Assembly (NCBI GenBank): GCA_033060915.1
Contig: CM065388.1
Coordinates: forward strand, 27,995,001-28,059,000
Length of the DNA: 64,000 nucleotides
Direction: 5' to 3'
Source: Euryodendron excelsum
Lineage: Eukaryota; Streptophyta; Magnoliopsida; Ericales; Pentaphylacaceae
Both the position numbers and the translations under genes were made by a program. The notes under the pieces were generated by a model. It was not told the origin of the DNA. It saw only the letters and a program-made list of their open reading frames with translations, and searched no databases. Shown here in pieces: positions 54,344 to 64,000 of the stretch. The number at the start of each line of letters is the position of its first letter. Positions within the stretch are counted from its first letter, which is position 1.

Positions 54344-56591
54344 TGTCGAGCCCTGCTTTTTTGCACTCTATAATTGTGGAAAATACACGGTACTCTATCG
54401 TTAGAACGCATCCTTCTAAAAGGACAAGTGCAACTAGGTTTGAATTATAAATTGATTTTGAATAAAGGTTTTTAGAAAAAGGTTTGGAGTCGCCACCTAA
54501 CTTTGTTAAAGTGAGTTGGTCACCTAAAACTAAGCATAATCCGAAGACTAAACTTAGGATTTTTGAAAAGGTTTTAGAAAACTTCCTTAAGGGAGGGTTT
54601 TTTTGAAAAACAAGTTATTTGACAACCTTTGGAAAGATTTAAGCCCTTTTTGAAAAATGACTCCGATTTTGGTCTTTCAAAACTAGTGATTCTAGATACG
54701 AGGATTAGTTACGTATAGTGAAGATGCACTAGGCTATCACCCAATCCTGCCCTTTTGGTACCTACATGTCTTTCTACCCTCGATTCACTCATTTAGAATC
54801 TTTGATTCCTCAATGTCCAATTATATCCACTTCGAAAAGGGGTTTCAATCACCACTCTAGGATAGTATGATGCATGCTAGGCAAGTGCATGAAGATAATT
54901 TGATTTTGAAAAGAGATTTGGAAAGGGAATTTGAGGTTTGGAAAAGACTAAGGAATTTTGAGAAAGGTTGTGACCTCACCTATGAGAGTTGCCTACATAT
55001 CCCTTTGTGGGGAATCAAGTCAGTCGTAGTTCAAACTTGAGCTCCAATTGAATATAAACACTTTGAGGCCTCTGGAAAGTTTGACTTGAAAAGGTTTTGA
55101 TTTGAATTTTGATTTGAAGATTTGAAATTGAACTTTGATTGGAGGTGATCTTGGATTTGAAATTGAATCTTGAAATGGAACCCGAATTTGGTTTGGAAAG
55201 TTTGAATTGAACTTTCAAATCATCTTGACTTGGGTTGAGGGTTGAAAAACATCTTGATGTAGACTATTAGAAAGAGAGTCAAAATTTCTTAACTTGGGTT
55301 AGGGTTAAGCTAGGCTTAGACGTCCTAAGGTTTAGGTATCCTAGGGTTGAAGCATGTAATTAAATTGGAAAGGTTTGATTTGAGCTTGAAAAGTTTGACT
55401 TTAGAAAGTTTTGATTTATGAAAGATTGGAAAAGATTTAATTTGATTTAGAAATATTTGTCTTGGAAAGACTTGTAAAGTCAGAATTTGGAAAGTTTGAA
55501 CTTAGGAAAGCTTTGAATTAGGAAGGTTCCAAATTAGAAAAATTCTGTTTTCGGAAAGTTTTCATTTTTGGAAAGATTTGAATGTAGAAAATTTGAACTT
55601 AAAAAATTTTGAATTTGGGAAGGTTTGAATTTGAAATTGGAAAGTTGAAACTTAGAAAGATTTGGATTTATGAAAGATTGAATTTGAAAGGGTTTGACCT
55701 AGGTTTGAGGTAACTTGGGATTTAAGTAATCCCAAGACCTAATGTTTATGCAATGTATTTGAGTTGCAAAGATTGGACTCCAATTGAAAAAGAAAAGTTT
55801 TGAATTTCGAAAATTTTGAAAAAGGAAAGTTTTGAAATCAGGAAAGATTCAATTTGACATGAAATTGAAAAACTTTTATTTTGGAAATCTTCAATTTGGA
55901 ATTAGGAATCTATGATTTTATGTAAAGAAAAGTTTTGGAAATCTATGATTTGATGCAAATAGAAAGTCAAGATTTTATGTGAGAAAACTAGGGTTTCCTA
56001 ATCATGGACTTTAGGATCTTGACTTGAACTTCAAGAAAAAGAGTTTTTGGAAAGTAAATCTTTGAAAAGAATTTATAGAAAGTAGATTAAGAGAACTATT
56101 TTGGAAAGATTTGAATGTAAACTTTTGGAAGTCTCTTAAAATATTTCACTTTTCTAAAACAATTCTAATCATGAGAAGACTAAAACCATTCTAGGGTTGT
56201 GATTTTGAAAACAATTAGGGTTTGAAAACAAGATTTGGACCTTGATGATCTCATTGAATGTAACACTTTCCTAAAACAACCCTAACCATAGAATGGCTAG
56301 AATCATTCTAGAGTTGTGATATATTGAAAAACAATTTAGGGTTAGAACCCAAACTTTGGTCTTTGATGGTCACATTTAATATAACATTTTTCTAAAACAA
56401 CCCTAACCATGGATTAGCCAAAATCATCTTATGGTTGTGGTTTCGAAAACAAGTTTGAACAAGTTTTGAAAGATCACTTTTGAATGCAAAATTGAATGCA
56501 ATGCATGGGTAAAATAACTATAATGCAATAAGGTCGTGAATATACAAGGTTAGACTTCATCACATAATCAAGGGGGCCAGACCCACACTGT
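54344..56591 (-). repeat. Gypsy LTR H, left part
   Basis: Starts TGTCGAGCCC and holds the U5 end (PBS-like 10-mer complement at 54486-54495), an A/G-rich domain 54880-56140, three CACTTTCCTAAAACAACCCTA-type blocks, and the beginning of the conserved core. It breaks off at ACCCACACTGT, exactly where LTR I begins. I reads CACACCGTCTTAGG without a break at that site, so I is inserted in H and the remainder of H is right of the window. Confidence 0.8.
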
Positions 56592-59500
56592 TGTCACACC
56601 CCGATTTTTCGCCACTCAAGACTATATAGGAAACACATGGTACACTCTTGTTAGAACTCATCCTCCTAGAAGGACGAGTGTAACTAGGTCTGAATTGGAA
56701 GTTGATTTGAATAAGGGCTTTTAAAAAAAGATTTGGAGTCGCCACCTAACTTTGTTAAGGTGAGTTAGGTCACCTAAAACTAAGCATAATCCAAAAACTA
56801 AACTTTGATTTTTTGAAAAGGCTAGGAAAAACTTCCTCGAGATAGGGGGTTTTTGAAAAACAAGTTAGTTGGCAATCTTTGGAAAGATTTAAGCCCTTTT
56901 TAAAAAATGATTCCGATTTTAGTCTTTGAAAATAATGATTCTAGGTCCGAGGGTCGGTTACGTATTCGAAAGAAGTTGATATCATCACTTTGAGGATGAT
57001 GATGCATGACATGCAAGTGCATAAAAAGCATTTAACTTCAAAAATAAATTTGAAAAGAGGGATTTGAAGTTTGAAAAACATTATGACCACATCCATGAGG
57101 ATTGCCTACGTATCCCTTTGTTGGGAATCAGATTAGTCGCAGTTCGGACGAAAGTCCAATCGAAAATAAAGGCTTTAAGGCCTTTAGAAAGTTTGACCTA
57201 AAAAGGCTTTGTTTTGAACTTTGATTGAAAGATTTGAAATTGAACTTTGATTTGAAATTGAACTTGATTGAATTTGAAATTGGAGTTAACTTTGAAATAG
57301 AACTTGAATTTGAAATTGAATCTTGAAATAGAACTTGAACTTGTTTTGAAAAGTTTGAATTGAACTTTGAAATCTTCTTGATTTGAATTGGGATTTAAAA
57401 ACCATCTTGGTTTAGACTTTAGATTTAGAAAAGAGTCGAAGCTTCCTAACTTAGAGTTAGGATTAAACTAGGGCTTAGACATCCTAGGGTTGAAGCATGC
57501 AATTGAATTGAAAAGGTTGATTTAAACTTGAAAAGTTTGATTTTAGAAAGTTTGATCTTAGAAAGTTTTGATTTTAGGAAAGATTGGAAAATATTTGATT
57601 TGATTTGATTTTGAAATATTTGATTTTGAAACGTGACTTGATTTTGGTTTGATCTTGGAAACCAAATGAAATCATTGTTGGAATACTTGAAAACAAGTTT
57701 TGAATCTTGATGATGTCGTTGAATATAACACTTTCTTAAAGCAACCCTAATCATGGAATGGCTAGAATTACTTTAGAATTGTGATTTCTTGAAAAACAAT
57801 TTAGGATTTGAACCCAAACTTTAGACCTTGATGGTCACATTGAATGTAACACTTTCCTGAAGCAACCTTAACCATGGAATGGCTAGAATCACTTTAGAAT
57901 TGTGATTTCTTCAAAAACAATTTAGGGTTTGAACCCAAACTTTGGACTTTGATGATCACATTGAATGTAACACTTTCCTAAAACAACCCTAACCATGGAA
58001 TAATTAGAATCATATTAGGATTGTGGTTTTAAACATATGTTTGAGAAAAAGGTTTTGAATGCAAGTTTTGAAAAGAACTTTAATGCAAGTTTTAAAAACA
58101 TCTTTGAATGTGACATTGAATGGAATATATGAACATGACAACGACAATGCAATAGGGTTGTGAATATGCAAGGTTGGGCTTCACCACATAACCAAGGGGG
58201 TCGGATCCACACCGTCTTAGGTTGAACTTGAAGAAAGTTCCCAACACGGTTACCTCCTCCAAGATAATTCTAGGCATTAATCAGGAATTCTCTTATTTCA
58301 AGCATGCAAGAAAGGGCAGTAGAAGATAGGGATTAAAAGAGAAGAACACCCAAGTGGGTTAGGAGAGAGAAGGGGGATTACACAACTACATAATAAAAAA
58401 AAACCTACCTTGTCTTCTCTTTGTTTTATTTGCTTGGTTTGCTTTGTTATCCTTGCACCTTCAAAGCTTCGAATATGCAGCACTTTGGTCTTTAATAGAT
58501 GCTTAAAGGATTGGATTTGAGTGTATAGGTGCTGGGATTTGAGTGTATAGGTTAAGAGGAGGCTAGGATTTGAGGGAGGCTTGGAAGAACGAGGGTTTTG
58601 AGGCCTGTTTTCAGAGAGGCAGCATTTCTAGAGTGAGTTTGTATATACAGAATACACAGGGGGAAGGTCTGTATTTATAGGCAAAAATTGACCCTGGCGC
58701 CTATTGCAACGGCTCCAAGCCTAAATTTGGCTGAGTGCATATAGGAGTGGGGACAGGCCAAAATTTGGCTAGCACCACTAGGACATGCACCCATGCCTGG
58801 ATTCTGTGCAGATTTGATTTGATTTGACCTTGGGGGTAGAAGATTTGGGCACCTATCCTAGTGACTACCATGCAATTTTTAGTCTAGCTTCACTAGGAGT
58901 GCCTCTGAAAAGTTCGGGAATGATTCAGAAAGTTTCGATTAGCAGGACTCGGCCGAGAATAGACAAGAAACCCTAAAATAGTACCTTATAGGTAAATGGC
59001 TTGACGGCTAGAGCCGTAGTGAATGAAAACGGTAACCGGTTTGCTAAGGGCAAAATGGTCAATTGAACTGACAAACACTGGGATCTATCTAGGGTTGACT
59101 GGGAGAAGACTCGAAGGTTGAAAACACTATTAAGAGTGCTCCAGAGGATTTTCAATTTGATACCTAGAGCCGATATAGTTAGAAAAGGTAACCGGCCCAC
59201 AGGGGCAAAATGGTCATTTTACACCAGGCATACTGGAATGGACTTGGAATGATTCAAAAAGGTACTAGAAGGTTAGGAATACTATTAGAAGCATTCCTAG
59301 AAGGTAATTTATTTGATGCCCAGAGCCGATGTGGTTCCTAGAGGCAATTGGATGCCTAGAGGCAAAAGGGTCATTTTAACCGGATGGTCTCGGAATTGAT
59401 CCAGAATCGACTGGAAAGCACTTGAACGTGCCAGATTGTCTTTAGGACAATCCTAGAATGGTGAACTTAGCACTCTGAGGAATTAGGTACTTTCTCAACA

Positions 59501-59784
59501 ATTGTTTCGGTAGGGCCCAAGGGGCAGTTTGATCATTTTCACCAGAGTGAGCTAGCAGGCACTAGTGTTAACCTAGGTTTTGAGTGTTTTCATCACTCTG
59601 ACGGTTTGTAACGAGACAGTTCCAAATATATCCTATCCTTTGGTAAATGTGCCATAACCAAGAGGCAAATTCGGTCCCATGACATAGAGGGTTTGTTGGC
59701 AATTTTCAATGTTGACCTGTTTGCGAGTATTTCCGCCACTCTGACGATTACAATCTTTGCCAGTGTTTCTGCCGCTCTAACAAT
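56592..59784 (-). repeat. Gypsy LTR I, left part
   Basis: Starts TGTCACACCCCGATTTTTCG. The A/G-rich domain is much shortened (57020-57660), and the CTTTCTTAAAGCAACCCTA-type block is repeated three times (57720-58010). Conserved core 58130-58380, reversed TATA box 58672-58679, and decayed palindromes near 58690-58790. It is interrupted by LTR J at 59785. Confidence 0.82.
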
Positions 59785-62700
59785 TGTTACGCCTCGTTTC
59801 CAAACACTAGGCCCTCTTGGCTTGAGAAGAGGGGGGGGGGGGGGGAATGGTATGGTGCTCTCTCATTAGAACTCATCCTCCTAGAAGGACGAATACAATG
59901 GGGTTTGAATTTTGAAATTGAATTGATTAGGGCTTTTTGAAAAGGTCTTTAGAGTCGCTACCTAGCATATTTAATATGTGCAAGGTCATCTACACCAAGT
60001 AAAACCCGAGGGTCAAACATAGGTTTTGAAAAGTATTTTTCAAAAAGCGTCCTCATGAGAGGGTTTTAGAAGGTAGGGTTGTTTGACAACCCTAAAAATG
60101 TTGGAAAGTCCTTTTAAAAATTGACCCTAGTTTTGGTTTTTGAAATAGAAATTCTTAGTTTCATGGGTTGGTTACGTGCAGGGAAGATGTCCTCAGGCTA
60201 TCACCCTACCACGCCCTTGCGGTATCTATCTGTTCATTCACCTTTTACTCACCTAACTACGACTCACCGGTTACCTATGCTTAATGTTATCCACTTAGAA
60301 AACTTTTGAAAACAAAATTTGAAGAAGAGTTTGAAAGTGGGAAATGAATTTGAAAGATGGTTATGGAATTGGAATTTTAAAAAGGGTTGTGACTGCACCC
60401 CATGAAGGGTTACCTGCGTACCTCCTTAAAGAGAATTAGGTTAGCCATAGTTCGATAAGAGTCCTAAAGAGTTGAAATTTTGAAATGGGTTTCTATTTCT
60501 AGAAATTTTCTATTTTTAGAATGTTTGCCTTTTAGGAAAGTTTGAGTTTGAAAGTGTTTCCTTCTCAGGAAAGTTTGGACTTAGAAAATGTTTCCTTTTC
60601 AGAAAGATTTGATTTAGAAATATTTCTTTTTCAGGAAGATTGAGATTTGATTTGAAAGTCTTTCCTTTTCAGGAAGATTGAGATTTGATTTGAAAAGATT
60701 TGAGTTGATTTTAAAAAAAGGCAAGTTTGGGTTGTTTCCAAAATGGAAGGCATTGATTTAGGTTTTAAATTTGGAAGGTTTGAAAAAGGAGTGATTTAAG
60801 AAATTTGAAATAGAAGGTTTTGATTCGATCGATTTAAAAAGAAATTTTTTAAAAAGGAAAGTTTTGATTGATTTGAAAATTGAGGATTTTGAGGGTTTGA
60901 GAAAGGTAGGAATTTGGCTTAAAAATGGAAGGTTTCCAAGTTGGCAAAAACAGAATTTTCCTAGGATTGGACTTTTAGGGTTTAACAATTGCAAGTTTTG
61001 TAAATGGTTTGAAAACTATGTCTTTTGAAAACTTGTTTTAGGGGTCGAAACCCTAACTTGAATTTTAGACATCCAAATGAATATCGCACATATTGCCTAA
61101 AGCCATTCTAGCCATTGAAAGGCTAGAGTCGCTTTAGTCTTGTGGCTTGAAAAACAATAAAGGCACGAGGCCAAAAATGTAGACCTTCCGAGTCCTTTTG
61201 AATGTCACACATTTCTCGTGACAACCCTAATCGTGAGAAGATTAAGATCATCTCGAGACCGAGTTTTTCAAAAGAAGCAAATGTAGGCTAACGAGAGCCA
61301 TTTAATAATGTCACACTTTTCTAGGAGAACCCTAACCATAAAAGGGTTAGGATCCACCAAGAATTGTGGTTTTGAGAAAGCTACTTTGAAAATGATTTTA
61401 TGGGATAGAGAAATGACATGTATGCAAATGCATGACAACAATAATAACAGCATGAAACATACAAGGTTAGGTATCACCACATTACAAGAGGGTCCTAAGG
61501 CCATGTAGTGAAGTAACTGAGTTCCAAGAAGAGAGTCCCGATCGATAATCTCCTCTTGTTCACTCTCGACATGGATTTAACATCCTCTTGTTCCAAGAAT
61601 GCAATAAAGGGGGGTATAGAGATACGAGATTAGAAAAGAGAAAAACCCAAGCGGGTTTGGAAGGAGAAGAGAGAGTGGGTGAATACAAAAAGGTAAATAG
61701 AGGATTACCTTGTCTCATTTCTTCTTTCCTTGACGATGGCTTGGGCCTTGGACTTGGAAAGACTCCGGGAGCATCCAAGCAGCCGAACGGACCTTCGATG
61801 GAGCTCGGAAGCTAAGACTAAGCTGGCAGGACGTCGAGAGAGAGAGAGAGAGAGAGAGAGAGGGCTCTAAAAGGTGTCTAGAATATAGGGGGACAGTTTT
61901 TGGATAAAATTTTTAACCCAAAATAGTGAAGGGGAAGGCCTGTACTTATAGTATGAAAACAGGAGTGGCACACACTTTAGGCTTGGCGGTCCACCACTAA
62001 GAGTGGCACAGGGTTATTTACTGATGGCTAGAGAAAAGGCTGGATACGGGGCTAGTCGATTCGTAACTGATTCTGGGGCTTTATACTCCACTAATAGTGG
62101 CGCACAGCTAAAAAATGGTCACGCTTCACTTAAAGTGGAGCAGGGAGGTTTTGGTTCGAAAAAGGAAGGTGTCAGACGGCGAGGCGCAGCTGTAAATGGA
62201 AAGGAATAGTCTAGAAATTATCTTCAAGATTGCCAGCTTGATTCTTAGAGCCGATATGGCTAAAGAGAGTGACTGGATTGCAATCACCTCATCCCGAGAG
62301 TTCTAGGGTTAACCAAGATTGACTAGGGTTGACCAAGTTGACCAGAGTTGACTAGGGTTTACCATAGTTGACTGGAGTTGACCAGAATTGACTGGGGTGT
62401 TGCCAGTTTGATACCCAGTACCGGTGTGGTTTCCTAAGGCATTTGGATACCTAGGGGCAAAACAATCATTTTAACCAGGGAACCTCTAGGAAAGGACCAG
62501 GGTAGATTGGATGGCACTGGATATGCCAAACCATCACAGGACAACCTTGGAAGGTGGTCTTACCATTCTAAGGACTTGGTACTTTCTCAAAGAATGTGTC
62601 GGGCCCACTAGGGGCAAAATAGTCATTTTTCATTAGGACAGGCTAACAAGCGTCGATGTTGACCAGTCTGGATCTGGTTTGGACTTTTATCCGAGGAATT

Positions 62701-63370
62701 AGCAGTTTCTCGATGGACAGGCTTCAAAGGGTCTTATTGTCTTGAGGGATAAACTTTCTCAAAAGTTGTGCCGGGTTGGGACGATCTTTCGTTCTTAAGG
62801 GATTTGTGCTATCTCAAAGAACATGCCGGACTTAGACGGTCCTCCGTTCTTGAGGGGCTTGTGCTTTCTCAAAGACCATTTCGGATTAGCAAACATTCTA
62901 CATTGGCAGGCTAGCAAGCGCTAGAAGTGAACCGCTCTTCCATCTTAGGGACTTAGGTACTTTCCGGAGATGAGTGTGAAAAGGGCTTTACCAATCCAAG
63001 GAATAATGAGTGTGAAAAGGGCTTTACCAATCCAAGGAATAAACCTTCTCGGTGATCGTGCCGTGTTGGATTGAATGGTCTTACCATCAATAAGGGATCA
63101 ACTTTCTCAAATAACAGGATAATTGGATTTGACTTTGAATTTGAATAGACTTATCGCCTTATGAAAGACGTGTCAAGCTGGATTGGATTGATTAATGCAT
63201 GAGGGGCATTCTAGTCATCTTACCTCTATTAGGCCCAGTGGGCCCACGCAGCTGTTGACAGATTAGATTGGAACTGGTAAGCCGGTTTAGGCTTGAGTAT
63301 GCTTGTGTTGGTTTAGACGTGCTTCCAATCGAGTCGGAGATCGCCGAGTGGCCAAAATGGGTTGTTAACA
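59785..63370 (-). repeat. Solo LTR J of the shorter gypsy family, 3586 bp
   Basis: TGTTACGCCTCG start, GGGTTGTTAACA end, no internal sequence, lying inside LTR I. Flanks ACAAT (59780-59784) and CCGGT (63371-63375) both resemble ACGGT, the sequence at this place in the intact relative D (CTCTAACGGTATGCG). A 15-base G run is at 59831-59845 and a GA run at 61838-61862. A W-box-like array is at 62305-62400 and a 40-bp duplication near 62965-63045. TATA region weak (CTGTACTTATAG near 61938). Confidence 0.82.
62305..62400. repeat. W-box-like TTGAC array in LTR J
   Basis: Seven TTGAC cores in about 95 bp, all followed by C or T, in units such as AGGGTTGACCA and AGAGTTGACT. It is homologous to the array in C' but shorter, so copy number varies within the family. 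Confidence 0.75.
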
Positions 63371-63932
63371 CCGGTGCATGTTCATTCCGAAGACTGCTTG
63401 ATCTCGAGAAGCTATTGGCTGGTCCTACCATATCAGTGACTTAGGTACTTTCTCAATCGACGTGCCAAATAGCGGACATTCTATATTGGTGGCCTAGCAA
63501 GTGCTAGAAATAAACTGCACTACCATCTCGGGGACTTGGGTTCTGTCCCAATCGACGGGTGTGATGGGACTTACCCTTTCGAGAAGTTTTCTTGATAAAC
63601 GTACCATACTGGATGAATTTACCATTTGAGGGATCAACTTTTTTGAAAGACAGGCTAAAATTGAGCTTGACTAGTCTAAATTAGAATTGGAATTGAGGTT
63701 GAAATATGGACTTATAGTATTTAAGAAGATGTGCCAACTAGAATTAGACTGAGCAATGCCCTAAGGGTAATTTGGTCATTTTGCTTCCATTGGGCATAGC
63801 GGGCCTGCAAAGTGGGGGATTGACTGAATTAATTCTAGAAAGCCAATTTAGGCTTGAATGTGCCTGTGTCAGTTTGAATGTGAGTCTGGTCGGGCCGGAG
63901 AGTGGCAAGCGGGAAAAAATTGGGTGCTTACA
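63371..63932 (-). repeat. Gypsy LTR I, right part (U3 end)
   Basis: Continues LTR I after J and ends TTGGGTGCTTACA at 63932. It is parallel to 53282-53718 of D. With the left part, LTR I is about 3.75 kb. It is followed by a polypurine tract, so I is a 3' LTR. Confidence 0.8.
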
Positions 63933-64000
63933 GCTGCCCTTATTTTTCTGTCTATGCTTGTTCAAGACAGAAAATGGTAGAGTAAGGGTCCCATGTTAAC
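63933..64000 (-). mobile_element. Start (3' end) of the internal region of the element owning LTR I
   Basis: GCTGCCCTTATTTTTCTGTC is the reversed polypurine tract. The following bases match 29218-29270 of X (TGCTTGTTCAAGACAG, GTCCCATGTTAAC). The body of the element lies right of the window. Confidence 0.7.

Noticed and set aside
59831..59845. 15-base G run, with similar runs at 27647-27661 and 53927-53938, as possible G-quadruplex signals
   Set aside because: They are homopolymer tracts that vary in length between LTR copies. They could be slippage or assembly error and do not have the spaced G-tract pattern.

Overview
The window is plant nuclear DNA, most likely from a eudicot, and consists essentially of nested LTR retrotransposons. 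The evidence is a Ty1/copia pol of SIRE/Maximus type with an env-like ORF, a Ty3/gypsy pol of Tat/Ogre type with a G-patch after the protease and two RNase H domains, and many copies of an unusually long (about 5.1 kb) gypsy LTR. I see no host gene, rRNA, tRNA or CRISPR array. Almost all longer open frames outside the two pol regions are chance frames in AT-rich or tandemly repeated LTR DNA.

Layout. (1) 1-16874: 3' part of a SIRE-like copia element on the + strand: RT/RNase H with one stop, decayed env-like gene, 3' UTR, polypurine tract and 2.18 kb 3' LTR. Its 3' UTR is split by two head-to-tail minus-strand gypsy LTRs, A (3595-8665) and B (8670-14306). (2) 16875-18654: right part of a + strand gypsy LTR (V), the insertion site of the copia element. 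(3) 18655-20561: part of a minus LTR (C') of a shorter family, which also holds J. (4) 20562-22250: leader of a minus element W, whose 5' LTR (D) runs 22251-26937 and resumes at 53282-53718. (5) 26938-53281: element X inserted in D. X is minus strand, with 2.26 kb LTRs E and F, no coding region and a 69-bp tandem array. It carries a + element Y (34778-45830) in its leader and a 5.1 kb solo LTR G (47188-52287) in its 5' LTR. (6) 53719-64000: LTR fragment K (+), then LTR H (minus) interrupted by LTR I, which is interrupted by solo LTR J. I is the 3' LTR of an element continuing past the window.

In transcriptional order the long LTR reads TGTAAGC, an 81-bp minisatellite, a 29-bp minisatellite, repeats of about 165 bp, GGCGCC palindromes, a TATA box, a conserved core, about 2 kb of strongly strand-asymmetric AT-rich repeats, and a U5 end with a stable hairpin next to a second copy of the primer-binding 10-mer, ending GCGACA. 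The most interesting signals are regulatory. The 29-bp array repeats a motif very close to the plant M-phase (MSA, MYB3R) element up to 16 times. E2F-like palindromes lie beside the TATA box. The shorter family has W-box (TTGAC) arrays instead. X is a non-coding element whose two LTRs share the same internal deletion, so it must have been mobilised in trans.

Limits: element boundaries rest on terminal TG/CA, short target-site duplications and comparison between copies by eye. No alignment, database search or tRNA match was run.
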